From NCBI GenBank assembly GCA_036500605.1, contig DASYBU010000042.1, positions 1 through 64,000 on the forward strand: a stretch of 64,000 nucleotides of DNA, given 5' to 3'. The notes beneath the pieces were generated by a model. It was not told the origin of the DNA and ran no database searches. It saw only the letters and a list, made by a program, of their open reading frames with translations. Shown here in pieces: positions 1-11,920 of this stretch. This DNA comes from JAFALK01 sp036500605. Its GTDB lineage: Bacteria > Pseudomonadota > Gammaproteobacteria > Burkholderiales > Burkholderiaceae_C. Position 1 is the first letter of the stretch. Each line of letters starts with the position of its first letter. A program made the position numbers and the translations under genes.

Positions 1-2711
<2,711 letters not shown>

Positions 2712-2802
2712 GCTGCGCATGCTAACGGCCTGTTCGCTGGGCAGCACTTTTGCCTATACGATGGCGAAGGCACTGGCCGCTGCGGCCCCCCGGAGACTTT
2801 GA

Positions 2803-5349
2803 ATGCCCGAACTTGCCCCGTTGAGTTGGTCCGAAGAAAAGCCTGTCGTTAAGGCCTCCGCCAAGACGGTCACGCGAGATGCGCCCCTCGATTTCAAGTG
2901 GCCCACGCCGCCTTACGCCGCGTATCCGCAAGCCGTGGCGCAAACGGCGCCGGAGCCCTGCGAGATCCTCGGTCTCAACAACAGCCGCAGCCCGGGCCAC
3001 ATCATCCTGATGGCGCCGCATGAGCGGCTGGCCCAGATCAACGTGCCGCCGGCCCGCAACGCCATGCCGCTGCGCTTCACGCAGTTCCGTGCGCTCAAGC
3101 TGCTGCGGCCGGTCGCGGTCGGGCCGCGCTCGTCGAGCGACGACGAATCCGCCCTGAGCCTGGACCAGCGCCCGCGCAGCGATTTCACGCTGCACTTCGT
3201 CGGCGGCGGCGAGTTGCAAGGCACGACCATCGGCTACCTGCACGACGATCTCGGCCTCTTCCTGTTCCCGCCCGTCTCGGCGGACGACGACTCCGTGCTG
3301 CGCGTCTTCGTGCCGGCCGAGGTGCTGGACCATTTCGACATCGGCGAGCGCATCGGCGAAGTGCTGGTCAAGGAAAAAGCCGCCACGCAGGCGCAGATCG
3401 AGGCCGCCGCGCATGAGCAGGCCGACATGCGCTCGCGCCGCGTCGGCGACATCCTCGTCGCCAAGCAGATCGTCACCGCCGAACAGCTGGTGAACGCGAT
3501 CGAGGCGCAGGCCAAGATGCCGATGATCCGCATCGGCGAGGCGCTGCTGGCGATGGAGCTGATCACCGAAGAGCAGCTCAACGAAGCCCTCGCACAGCAA
3601 CGCCTGGACCGTTCCGTGCCGCTGGGCGAGTTGCTGGTGCGCAAGGGCGTTGTCAGCCGCCTCGCGCTGCAATCGGCGCTGGCCCGCAAGATGGGCTATC
3701 CGCTCGTCGACGTAGACACCTTCCCGGCCGAGCCTGACGCCATCAACAAGCTGCCCTACGCCGTGGCCAAGCGCCTGGAGGTGCTGCCGCTGCTGCTGCG
3801 CGAAGGTCGCATGATCGTGGCGATGGAAGATCCGACGCGGCGCGATGCGCTCGACGAGATCGAGTTCATCACCCAGCTCAAGATCACGCCCACGCTGGCC
3901 AAGATCGGCACGCTGCAGTTCGCGATCCCGAGCGCCTACGAGCGCTTCAGCGGCGAGAACGTTTCGCGCAGCGACATGAGCCTGCCCAGCCTCAACCTCG
4001 ACCTGGGCAGCGACACCTCGGGCAAGTTGATGGAGACGCTCGAGCGCGAGCACACCGACTTCGACAACGCCAGCGGCGGCAACGACGACGCCGCCATCGA
4101 GCAGAGCGACAACTCGCTGGTGCGCCTGATCAACACCATGATCATCGAGGCGCAGGGCATGGGGGCCTCCGACATCCACATCGAGACCCAGCCCGGCAAG
4201 GAAAAGCTGCGCATCCGCTTCCGCAGGGACGGCGTGATGCAGCCCTACCTGGAGCTGCCGCACACCTACCGCAGCGCCATGATCGCGCGGATCAAGATCA
4301 TGTGCGATCTGGACATCTCCGAGCGCCGCAAGCCGCAGGACGGCAAGATCAATTTCGCCAAGTTCTCGTCCCAGCACAAGCTGGAACTGCGCGTGGCCAC
4401 GATCCCCACCAACAACGGGCTCGAAGACGTGGTGATGCGTCTGCTGGCCTCCAACAAGCCGATCCCGCTCGACAAGATCGGCCTCTCGCCCGAGAACCTC
4501 AAGAACCTCAAGGCGGCCGTTGCGCGCCCCTACGGCATGGTGCTGTGCGTCGGGCCCACGGGCTCCGGCAAGACCACCACGCTGCACTCGGCGCTGGGCT
4601 CGATCAACACGCCCGATCGCAAGATCTGGACGGCCGAAGACCCGGTCGAAATCACGCAGGCCGGGCTGCGCCAGGTCCAGATGAACCCGCGCATCGACTG
4701 GACTTTCGCGAAGGCGCTGCGCAGCTTCCTGCGTGCCGACCCCGACGTGATCATGGTCGGCGAAATCCGCGACGAGGAGACCGCCGAGATCGCCGTCGAA
4801 GCCTCGCTGACCGGCCACCTGGTGCTCTCCACGCTGCACACCAACAGCGCGCCGGAAACCATCACCCGCCTGCTCGACATGGGCATGGACCCATTCAACT
4901 TCGCCGACTCGCTCCTGGCCGTGCTGGCCCAGCGCCTGGTGCGCCGCATGTGCACCAATTGCCGCGCCTCCGAGCCCTTGACCGAAGAAGTGAAGCAGGA
5001 GCTGCTGGCCGACTACCTGCACGTTTTTGACGCTGACAACAAACCCGACAGCGCCGCCGTGCTGGCCGGCTGGGCCGCCCAGTACAGCGAGAACGGCCAA
5101 CTGATGCGCTACCGCAGCCCCGGCTGCGCCAAGTGCGACAACAGCGGTTTCAAGGGCCGCGCGGGTCTGCATGAATTACTTGTTATGTCGAAAACCCTGC
5201 GTCGTCTTGTCCAGACCGGTTCGCGCGCCGAAGAGCTGGCGCAGGCGGGCCTCAAGGAAGGCATGCGCACGCTGCGGCAGGACGGCATCACCAAGGTGCT
5301 GATGGGCGTGACCACCATCGAGGAAGTGCGCGCCACCAGCAACGCCTGA
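2803..5349 (+). CDS. GspE/PilB-family secretion or pilus ATPase with four MshEN-like repeats
   Basis: Hexameric cytoplasmic ATPase of the type II secretion / type IV pilus class, 848 aa (typical members are about 560-570 aa). Walker A GPTGSGKTTT begins at residue 584, followed by the Asp box and the VGEIRDEETAEIA and TGHLVLSTLHTN segments. A CxxC pair near residue 715 (CTNC) and another near 776 (CAKC) form the expected zinc site. The long N-terminus contains four 24-residue repeats of the R-[IVL]-G-[ED] type at residues 183-206, 213-236, 243-266 and 273-296, each separated by 6 residues. They resemble the c-di-GMP-binding MshEN/GspE_N motif. A GGAG ribosome site precedes the ATG by 7 nt. No other T2SS or pilus genes are adjacent, so the machine it powers is unknown. 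Confidence 0.93.
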   Translation: MPELAPLSWSEEKPVVKASAKTVTRDAPLDFKWPTPPYAAYPQAVAQTAPEPCEILGLNNSRSPGHIILMAPHERLAQINVPPARNAMPLRFTQFRALKLLRPVAVGPRSSSDDESALSLDQRPRSDFTLHFVGGGELQGTTIGYLHDDLGLFLFPPVSADDDSVLRVFVPAEVLDHFDIGERIGEVLVKEKAATQAQIEAAAHEQADMRSRRVGDILVAKQIVTAEQLVNAIEAQAKMPMIRIGEALLAMELITEEQLNEALAQQRLDRSVPLGELLVRKGVVSRLALQSALARKMGYPLVDVDTFPAEPDAINKLPYAVAKRLEVLPLLLREGRMIVAMEDPTRRDALDEIEFITQLKITPTLAKIGTLQFAIPSAYERFSGENVSRSDMSLPSLNLDLGSDTSGKLMETLEREHTDFDNASGGNDDAAIEQSDNSLVRLINTMIIEAQGMGASDIHIETQPGKEKLRIRFRRDGVMQPYLELPHTYRSAMIARIKIMCDLDISERRKPQDGKINFAKFSSQHKLELRVATIPTNNGLEDVVMRLLASNKPIPLDKIGLSPENLKNLKAAVARPYGMVLCVGPTGSGKTTTLHSALGSINTPDRKIWTAEDPVEITQAGLRQVQMNPRIDWTFAKALRSFLRADPDVIMVGEIRDEETAEIAVEASLTGHLVLSTLHTNSAPETITRLLDMGMDPFNFADSLLAVLAQRLVRRMCTNCRASEPLTEEVKQELLADYLHVFDADNKPDSAAVLAGWAAQYSENGQLMRYRSPGCAKCDNSGFKGRAGLHELLVMSKTLRRLVQTGSRAEELAQAGLKEGMRTLRQDGITKVLMGVTTIEEVRATSNA

Positions 5350-5541
5350 GCTTGTCGCGACGCTCTGTTGCGGCAGCTTGTTGGGTTGGCTGTTGCAGTG
5401 GTTTGTTGCGGCCACATGTTGTGGCCAGATGTGCACCGCCGTGTTGCTGGAGTACGGGTCAGCCCTTGATTGCCAGCCGCCTTCGCCTCAGCGATAGTGG
5501 GGCACAGTGTGTCGGCAATCGCTCCGGCGCCGGGAGGCAAT

Positions 5542-6768
5542 ATGGTTCACTCGCAGGGCATGCCGCAGGGCGTGACGGCGCAGCGTTTGTTGTCGGATGG
5601 AAAGCACGCACAAGTCATCAGCAGCGCGCATGAGCGCAGCGCGGCGTTTGGCCTGACGCCCACTTCACAACCCGATCAGAACCGCCTCGGCACGGCGCAA
5701 TTGCAAGAGCTGCGCGCACGCCATTCACGGCTCGTGGCGCAGGCCCAGCCCGTCATGGAAATGGTGCTCGAGCAGCTCGCCCACGCGCAAAGTATGGTGG
5801 TGCTCAGCGATGCCAGCGGCGTGATCCTGCATGCCGTCGGCGACGGCAGTTTTCTCGAGCGCGCACAGCGCGTGGCCCTCGCTCCCGGCACGCAATGGGC
5901 CGAAGCCAGCAAGGGCACGAACGCGATCGGCACCACGCTCATGACCGAGCGCCCGACGCTTGTTCATGGCCAGGAACACTTCCTTCGCGCGATGCAGTTT
6001 CTGACCTGCGCCGCGGCGCCGATCTTCGATCACAAGGGCGCGCTGCTCGGTGTGATCGATGTCTCTGGCGATCGCCGCTCCTACCACCCGCACACGCTGG
6101 CGCTGGCCAGCATGGCGGCGCGGCTGATCGAGAGCCAATGGTTTGCCGACCGCTTCCGCCACAGCCCCTGCCTGCACTTCCACACGCAGGCGGTCAGCCT
6201 GGGCACGCTCAGCGAAGCCGTGATTGCACTGGACCCCGCGGGCCGCGCCATCGGCGCCAGCCGGCGCGCGATGGAAATGCTCGGCGATCTGCTCATGCCG
6301 CTGCGCCGCGAAGGCATCGACCATGTGTTCAGCATGAGCATGACGCAGTTGCGCGAGCAAGCCCATGAGAACCCCGATCAGCCGCAAGTGCTGACACTCG
6401 TCGGCGCGCGCTCGGGCATGCCCATCCATGCGCGCCTGAGGCTGGGCTTGCCAACGACCGAGACGACGCCGGCACGCTTCACGGATTTCAACGACACGTC
6501 GAGCGAACCGCAGGGTCTCGACCCCATCGATGCGTACAGTTATGCGACGACACTGCACCCAGGGCAGTCAGGCCAGTCGGGCCAATCTGGTCATCTGCAT
6601 CTTTCGCAGGACCGCGCCACCACCTTGCGCGAGGCCGAACTGCGCGCCATCCAGGCGGCCGTGCAATCGTGTGCCGGCAACCTCTCGATGGCCGCGCGCC
6701 AGCTCGGCATCGGCCGCAGCACGCTCTACCGCAAGATCAAGGACTCGGGCGCCGCGCCCATGGGCTGA
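5542..6768 (+). CDS. GAF-domain transcriptional regulator with Fis-type HTH, no AAA+ domain
   Basis: Regulator of the AcoR-like type, 408 aa. The N-terminal half has a GAF-like sensory fold (motifs SKGTNAIGTTL and GVIDVSGDRRSYHPH), and the C-terminus ends in a Fis-type helix-turn-helix (AARQLGIGRSTLYRKIKD). The sigma-54 AAA+ module (GAFTGA, Walker A) found in full AcoR proteins is absent, so it probably does not activate sigma-54 promoters by ATP hydrolysis. A near-repeated SGQSGQSG stretch precedes the HTH. The ATG at 5542 is chosen because GGGAGG lies 5 nt upstream; an upstream in-frame start at 5470 lacks this. Its 3' end overlaps the convergent EamA gene by 32 nt. Target genes are unknown. 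Confidence 0.85.
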   Translation: MVHSQGMPQGVTAQRLLSDGKHAQVISSAHERSAAFGLTPTSQPDQNRLGTAQLQELRARHSRLVAQAQPVMEMVLEQLAHAQSMVVLSDASGVILHAVGDGSFLERAQRVALAPGTQWAEASKGTNAIGTTLMTERPTLVHGQEHFLRAMQFLTCAAAPIFDHKGALLGVIDVSGDRRSYHPHTLALASMAARLIESQWFADRFRHSPCLHFHTQAVSLGTLSEAVIALDPAGRAIGASRRAMEMLGDLLMPLRREGIDHVFSMSMTQLREQAHENPDQPQVLTLVGARSGMPIHARLRLGLPTTETTPARFTDFNDTSSEPQGLDPIDAYSYATTLHPGQSGQSGQSGHLHLSQDRATTLREAELRAIQAAVQSCAGNLSMAARQLGIGRSTLYRKIKDSGAAPMG

Positions 6769-7618
6769 GGCCCAGGGCCATCGCAGTCCCCGCGAGCACG
6801 ATCGCGCAGCCGGCGAGCATATGCAAAGTGAAGTGCTCGTCGAGGAACAGCACGCCCCACAGCACCGCGAAGACCGGCACCAGGAAGGTCACTGACACCG
6901 TGTTGTTGGGGCCGACGCGGCGCATCAGCCGGAAATAGAAGACGTAGGCCAGCGTCGTGCACAGCACGCCCAACGCCAGCACGCCGGCCCAGGCCTTGAC
7001 GCTCGGCATCACGTCCGGGCGGTTCACGAAGGCCGGCCCGAACAGCAGGAAAGTCGCGCCGATCATGCTGCCCGTTGTCACCGTCAGCGGGCTGGTTTTG
7101 GACAGGTGCTTCTTGCTGAAGGTCGCAGCCAGGCCGTAGCCCAGCGTCGCGCCCAGGCAGGCCAGCACGGCCCAGCCGCTGCCGCCCGGCTTGAAGTCAG
7201 CCTGCGGCCAGGCCAGGAAGACCACGCCGCCAAAGCCCACGGCCAGGCCCAGCAGGCGATCAGGCGTGAGCCGCTGGCCCAGCCAGGCCCAGGCGACCAG
7301 CGCAGTCCAGAGCGGCGTGGTCGCGTTCAGGATGCTGGCCAGGCCGGCCGTGATCGACAAGGCCGCGAAGCTGTAGAGCGCAAACGGGATCGCGTTGTTG
7401 AGCAGGCCCAGCAGCAGGAGCTTGGGCCACTCGCGCCGCAGCTCGTCCATGCCGGTGCGGTGCATCAGCAGCGGCAGCAGCACCAGGGTGGCCACGCCGA
7501 CGCGCACGCCGGCCATCGGCAGCGCGCCAAACTCCGGCGCACCGATGCGCATGAACAGAAAAGAGCCTCCCCAGATCGCCGCCAACACCACCAGTTCCAG
7601 ATAATCACGCGGCTTCAT
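6737..7618 (-). CDS. EamA/DMT-superfamily transporter
   Basis: Inner-membrane drug/metabolite exporter of the 10-TM DMT class, 293 aa. Two EamA repeats are visible: the first opens with YLELVVLAAIWGGSFLFMR and the second is in the C-terminal half (LGVLCTTLAYVFYFRLMRRV). The length matches the family. Its ATG lies 14 nt inside the end of the ogt gene, so it is the third gene of the Ada-AlkA/ogt operon. The substrate cannot be predicted from sequence. The last 32 nt overlap the convergent regulator gene. Confidence 0.9.
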   Translation of the reverse strand: MKPRDYLELVVLAAIWGGSFLFMRIGAPEFGALPMAGVRVGVATLVLLPLLMHRTGMDELRREWPKLLLLGLLNNAIPFALYSFAALSITAGLASILNATTPLWTALVAWAWLGQRLTPDRLLGLAVGFGGVVFLAWPQADFKPGGSGWAVLACLGATLGYGLAATFSKKHLSKTSPLTVTTGSMIGATFLLFGPAFVNRPDVMPSVKAWAGVLALGVLCTTLAYVFYFRLMRRVGPNNTVSVTFLVPVFAVLWGVLFLDEHFTLHMLAGCAIVLAGTAMALGLSPWARRPSP

Positions 7619-8102
7619 GCTGCTCCAGTTTCAACAAGGCTTTCTTGCGCTCGATGCCGCCGGCATAACCGGTCAGCTCGCCGGTGGCGCCGAGCACGCG
7701 ATGGCAGGGAATCACGATCGAGATCGGGTTGCGCCCGACCGCGGCCCCCACGGCGCGCACCGCCGCGGAGCGGCCGATGTTACGGGCCACGGCGCCGTAG
7801 CTGTCGCTGCGGCCGGTTTCGATGGCGAGTAGCGCCCGCCAGACCGCTTGCTGGAAGGCCGTGCCTTGCGGATCGAGGGGAATCTCGGGCAGATCGCCGC
7901 CGCTGAAGTAACGCTCCAGCCAGACGGCCAGTTGGTCGAACAGCGGATCAGCGCTGCTCTCCACGCTCGGCGCATCGAGCTCGCCCGGATGGTGCTTCTG
8001 CCCGTCGAACCAGAGGCCCGAGAGGCCGCGTTCGCTGCGTGCCGCGAGCATCGGGCCGAGCGGCGTGTCGATGCGGGTCTGGAGGATGTGGTGCGTTTTC
8101 AT
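7605..8102 (-). CDS. ogt: Methylated-DNA--protein-cysteine methyltransferase
   Basis: Suicidal DNA repair protein that moves the alkyl group of O6-alkylguanine to its own cysteine, 165 aa. The active-site motif IPCHRVLG is intact with C133, and the preceding segment VGAAVGRNPISIV and following GYAGGIERKKALL are typical of the winged-helix AGT fold. The ATG at 8102 overlaps the stop of the upstream Ada-AlkA gene by 4 nt, implying translational coupling. It supplies the methyltransferase domain that the upstream Ada-like protein lacks. Confidence 0.95.
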   Translation of the reverse strand: MKTHHILQTRIDTPLGPMLAARSERGLSGLWFDGQKHHPGELDAPSVESSADPLFDQLAVWLERYFSGGDLPEIPLDPQGTAFQQAVWRALLAIETGRSDSYGAVARNIGRSAAVRAVGAAVGRNPISIVIPCHRVLGATGELTGYAGGIERKKALLKLEQHEAA

Positions 8103-9586
8103 GCCAAGGTTCTCCACAGATGAAGGACAGCGTAGCTGCGGTAGGGTCGGTATTTCTCGGCGGCTGCCAGGTAGGCCTTCGGCGAGAGATTGCCGCCTGA
8201 GACTTTCTCCAGGGCCTTCTTCAAGGCCACGTCGCCCGGCGGGAAAGCATCGGGCCAGCTCCAGCCGCGCATCAACATGTAGTACGCCGTCCAGGGGCCG
8301 ATGCCCGGGAGCGCCTGCAGCTCGGTCAGCGCGGCATCGATGGCACTGCGGCTGAGCAGCGAGGCTTGCGCGAAGGCCAGCGTCGGCCAGGCCTTGGCAA
8401 GCGCTCGCAACGCCTCGGCGCGCTGGCGGATGATGCCCAGCTCGGCGATGCGTTCCACCGGTGCCCCGGCAATCACTTCGGGCCGCGGGAAGGTGTGCGT
8501 GGCACCGGCAGGCGCGCCCTCGATCACCTCGCCGAAGCGCTCGACAAAGCGGCCACCCAGCGTGCGCGCCGCGGCCACGGTCACTTGCTGGCCCAGCACC
8601 GCGCGCACGGCCAGCTCGAAACGATCGACGCAACCCGGCAGGCGTTGGCCCGATATGGCGCCCTCGCCCAAGGCCGCGGCAATGGCGTCGGGGTCGGCAT
8701 CCAGATCGAGCCAACGACGCACCAGCGGCAGCAGGCTGCCCACGGCGGGCCACAGGCTGCTCGACAGCGTGATCTCGACCTTGCCGGGCTCCGCAAAGCG
8801 CGCGCTGAACCAGCCGCGATGCCAGGCGCCGGCATGGCGCAGCCTCACCGTGCGCTCAACCAGGGCGTTAGCCACCTCGACGCGTTCCACGCCCGCCACC
8901 GCACGCGGCAGCAGGAAGTTCAGCACGCCATCGACGTCATACGGCGCGCGGTAAACGAGGCGCAGCACCGAGCCGCGCTCGGCCCCGCGGCCTTCCTTGC
9001 CCTCTTTGCGCAAGGCGGTGGGCTGCAGCCGGTAATGCTCAAGAAAGGCCGCGTTGAAGCGCCGCAGGCTCGCAAAGCCGGCGGCAAAGGCGATCTCGGA
9101 GACCGGCAGCGTGCTGTCGGTCAGCAATTGCTTGGCCAGCAGCAGGCGGCGCGTCTGCAGGTATTGCAGCGGCGTCACGCCGTGCTCGGCCATGAAGATG
9201 CGCCGCAGATGGCGATCACTGACGCCCATGCGGGCCGCGACCTCGGCCACCGAGGCCTCTTCACCCGCATCGAGCAAGGCCGCCGCCTGGCGGGCCAGGA
9301 TGCGCGAGGCGTCCATCACCGTCCAGGTCTCGCCGTCGCCGCCGGGGGCCAGTTCGGGCCGGCATTTGAGGCAGGGCCGAAAAGCTTCGGCCTCGGCCTG
9401 CGCGGCGCTGGCGAAGAAGCGACAGTTGGCCAGCTTGGGCGTGCGCACGCGGCAGATCGGGCGGCAGTAGATGCCGGTCGAGGTGACGCCGACGAAGAAG
9501 CGGCCGTCAAAGCGCGCATCACGGGCCAGCAGGGCCGGATAGCAGGCCTGAGGCTCGAGGGCAGTCAGTGTGGAAGCGCTGTTCAT
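8099..9586 (-). CDS. Ada-type regulator fused to AlkA 3-methyladenine DNA glycosylase
   Basis: Bifunctional alkylation-response protein, 495 aa. Residues 15-80 form the Ada N-terminal zinc domain with C41, C45, C72 and C75 in place; in E. coli Ada the equivalent cysteine accepts methyl from phosphotriesters. Residues about 90-195 form an AraC-type HTH (VAEVAARMGVSDRHLRRIF). The rest is an AlkA-like glycosylase with the helix-hairpin-helix LQALPGIGPWTAYYML and catalytic Asp in PPGDVALKK. The ATG at 9586 is chosen because the Ada fold starts just after it. Stop overlaps ogt by 4 nt. It probably both senses alkylation and removes 3-methyladenine. Confidence 0.93.
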   Translation of the reverse strand: MNSASTLTALEPQACYPALLARDARFDGRFFVGVTSTGIYCRPICRVRTPKLANCRFFASAAQAEAEAFRPCLKCRPELAPGGDGETWTVMDASRILARQAAALLDAGEEASVAEVAARMGVSDRHLRRIFMAEHGVTPLQYLQTRRLLLAKQLLTDSTLPVSEIAFAAGFASLRRFNAAFLEHYRLQPTALRKEGKEGRGAERGSVLRLVYRAPYDVDGVLNFLLPRAVAGVERVEVANALVERTVRLRHAGAWHRGWFSARFAEPGKVEITLSSSLWPAVGSLLPLVRRWLDLDADPDAIAAALGEGAISGQRLPGCVDRFELAVRAVLGQQVTVAAARTLGGRFVERFGEVIEGAPAGATHTFPRPEVIAGAPVERIAELGIIRQRAEALRALAKAWPTLAFAQASLLSRSAIDAALTELQALPGIGPWTAYYMLMRGWSWPDAFPPGDVALKKALEKVSGGNLSPKAYLAAAEKYRPYRSYAVLHLWRTLA

Positions 9587-9653
9587 GGCCCGAATATTAG
9601 GGGCTGAGCCGGAGACGGACTCGCCATTTCCGGACACGTCGGCAAGAAGCCCT

Positions 9654-10427
9654 TCAGCGCTCCACGTCCAGCTTGTACTTGCGCCTGAGCTTGGCGACCA
9701 GACCGTCGCGGACCACCTCACGCCAGGCTTGCATCCACGCTTCGGCCTCGTCATCGCTCAGGCCCGGCGAGGCTGCGAAAAAGAGCTCATTGCCGCCCAT
9801 GTACGGGCCCTTGCGCAGGGCTTGGTCGGCCTTGACGCCGTAGAGCTCCACATTGGCTTCGAGATTGATCTCCAGGCCGAAGATGGCGCCGAGCGAGTCG
9901 TTCTCCAGCATGCGCACGAGATCGCGGTAGGAGTTGACTTCGACGATCTGGGTGAACCCCTCGTCCTGCAGCTGCTTCTTCATCGGAGCGCCGCGCAGCA
10001 CGCCGATGCGGGCCTTGCGCATGGCGGCCTTGTCTTCGAGCGGCGTCTGGAGCTTGCCATAGAAGACATAACGGGCCTTGCCGGCTGACATCAGCCAGCG
10101 GAAATGGCTTTCGCGCTCGGGCGTGCGCAGCATCGGGAAGATGCCGCAGCGCTGGCCCCGCTCGGTCATGCGCAGCGTGCGCACCCAGGGGAAGAAGCTG
10201 ATCGAGGCTTCGCGGCCGATGCGCTTGGCCATCAGCTCGACCAGTTCGACGGCATAGCCGTGCAGGCCCTGCTCGTCCTTCCAGGCGTAGGGCGGAAACT
10301 CGCTCGCTGCCCAGACCAGCGGTCCATCGTCCGCGCAGATCGAGGCGGGGCCGAAAGCGGGCGTCTGAGCCGGGCACAACGCCGGCGTAAACAGCAGCTG
10401 GGCAAAGAAAATCGAGCGCAGGCGCAT
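9654..10427 (-). CDS. Periplasmic solute-binding protein, family 3-like
   Basis: Predicted exported SBP_bac_3-type protein, 257 aa, with an N-terminal signal peptide (MRLRSIFFAQLLFTPALCPA) and the opening strand LVWAASEFPPYAWKDEQGLHGYAVEL typical of amino-acid-binding periplasmic proteins. No permease or ATPase gene is adjacent, so it is an orphan binding protein; many such orphans in betaproteobacteria act as sensors or have unknown roles. It lies 67 nt upstream of the Ada-AlkA gene on the same strand. Confidence 0.82.
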   Translation of the reverse strand: MRLRSIFFAQLLFTPALCPAQTPAFGPASICADDGPLVWAASEFPPYAWKDEQGLHGYAVELVELMAKRIGREASISFFPWVRTLRMTERGQRCGIFPMLRTPERESHFRWLMSAGKARYVFYGKLQTPLEDKAAMRKARIGVLRGAPMKKQLQDEGFTQIVEVNSYRDLVRMLENDSLGAIFGLEINLEANVELYGVKADQALRKGPYMGGNELFFAASPGLSDDEAEAWMQAWREVVRDGLVAKLRRKYKLDVER

Positions 10428-10534
10428 GATGGCGCGGTCTCCAGTGGGTTCCGCATTGTGCCGTGTCGTGTCGTGCCCGCACGCTCGGCCGCGTGCCTAC
10501 AATGCCGCCCGTACCTCACAGCACCATTCACACC

Positions 10535-11920
10535 ATGCAAGTTGTTGCTTCCATCTTCAAGGCCTATGACATCCGTGGCGTCGTGGGCCAGACGCTCGAC
10601 GAAACCCTCGCGGAACACCTGGGCCGCGCCTTCGGCACCGAAGCCGTGAAGATCGGCGAGAAAGCCGTGGCCGTCGGCCGCGACGGGCGCCTCTCAGGCC
10701 CGGGCCTGGTGGCTGCGCTGATCCGCGGCCTGCAGTCGACGGGCCTCGACGTGGTCGACATCGGCGCCGTGACGACGCCCATGCTCTATTACGTGGCCGC
10801 CACGCGCGCCAAGCACGGCTGCAACTCCGGCATCATGGTCACGGGCAGCCACAACCCGAAGGACTACAACGGCTTCAAGATGGTGCTCAAGGGCGCCGCC
10901 GTTTATGGCGAGCAGATCCAGGGCCTGCGCCAGCGGATCGAAGCCGAGGACTACACGGTCGGCAAGGGCCGCGTCGGCAAGATGGACGTGGTGGCCGAGT
11001 ACACGCAGCGCATCGTCAAGGATTGCAAGCTCGCCCGCCCGATGAAGGTCGTCGTGGACAGCGGCAACGGCATCCCCGGCGCTTCGGCACCGGCCATCCT
11101 GCGCGCGCTCGGTTGCGAAGTGATCGACATCTTCTCGAAGGTCGATGGCGACTTCCCCAACCACCATCCCGATCCTTCGCGTCCCGAGAACCTCGAAGAC
11201 CTGAAGAAGATCGTGCATGCCTGCGACGCGGAACTGGGCCTGGCCTTCGACGGCGACGGCGATCGCCTCGGCATCGTCACCAAGGACGGCGAGATGATCA
11301 TGCCGGACCGCCAGATCATGCTGCTCGCGGCCGACATCCTCAAGCGCGTGCCCGGCGGCGAAATCATCTTCGACGTGAAATGCAGCCAGCGCCTTGCGCC
11401 GTGGATCCGCGAGCATGGCGGCAAGCCCACCATGTGGATGACCGGCCACTCGCTCGCCAAGGCCAAGCTCAAGGAAACCGGCGCACCGCTGGCCGGCGAG
11501 CTCTCGGGCCACATCTTCTTCAGCGAACGCTGGTACGGCTTTGACGACGCGATGTACACGGCCGGCCGCATGCTCGAGATCCTCTCGCGCAGCAAGGACC
11601 CGAGCGCCGTGCTCAAGGCCCTGCCCAACAGCTTCAACACGCCCGAGCTCAATGTCTCGTGCGAAGAAGGCGAGCACCACGCGGTGGTCAAGAAGCTCAA
11701 GGAGATTGCCGAATTCCCCGGCGGCGAGATCACCACGATCGACGGCGTGCGCGTGGACTACGCCGATGGCTTCGGCCTCGTGCGCCCCTCCAACACCACG
11801 CCGGTGCTGGTGCTGCGCTTCGAGGGCCACACGCAGGCGGCGCTGGAGCGCATCCAGCATGACGTGCTGGAGCAGCTCAAGCGCGTCAAGCCTGAGCTGC
11901 ATTTTTCGGCCGGCCATTGA
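10535..11920 (+). CDS. Phosphomannomutase/phosphoglucomutase
   Basis: Alpha-D-phosphohexomutase, 461 aa, interconverting mannose-6-P/mannose-1-P or glucose-6-P/glucose-1-P for surface polysaccharide precursors. The phosphoserine loop is MVTGSHNPKDYNG with S105, the metal loop is DGDGD at residues 239-243, and the sugar-specificity loop GELSGHIFF is present. The ATG at 10535 starts the canonical SIFKAYDIRG strand; the in-frame codons upstream add nothing conserved. It is followed with a 4-nt overlap by waaA, linking sugar phosphate supply to LPS synthesis. AlgC/ManB-type family; substrate preference is inferred. Confidence 0.94.
   Translation: MQVVASIFKAYDIRGVVGQTLDETLAEHLGRAFGTEAVKIGEKAVAVGRDGRLSGPGLVAALIRGLQSTGLDVVDIGAVTTPMLYYVAATRAKHGCNSGIMVTGSHNPKDYNGFKMVLKGAAVYGEQIQGLRQRIEAEDYTVGKGRVGKMDVVAEYTQRIVKDCKLARPMKVVVDSGNGIPGASAPAILRALGCEVIDIFSKVDGDFPNHHPDPSRPENLEDLKKIVHACDAELGLAFDGDGDRLGIVTKDGEMIMPDRQIMLLAADILKRVPGGEIIFDVKCSQRLAPWIREHGGKPTMWMTGHSLAKAKLKETGAPLAGELSGHIFFSERWYGFDDAMYTAGRMLEILSRSKDPSAVLKALPNSFNTPELNVSCEEGEHHAVVKKLKEIAEFPGGEITTIDGVRVDYADGFGLVRPSNTTPVLVLRFEGHTQAALERIQHDVLEQLKRVKPELHFSAGH

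Noticed and set aside
2722..5172. 816-residue minus-strand frame opposite the GspE/PilB gene
   Set aside because: Arg/Asp/Gln-rich with no motifs; the plus strand encodes Walker A and Zn sites.
5410..5426. Terminator after the GspE/PilB gene
   Set aside because: GGCCACA/TGTGGCC is a perfect 7-bp hairpin but has no T run, so I did not call it.
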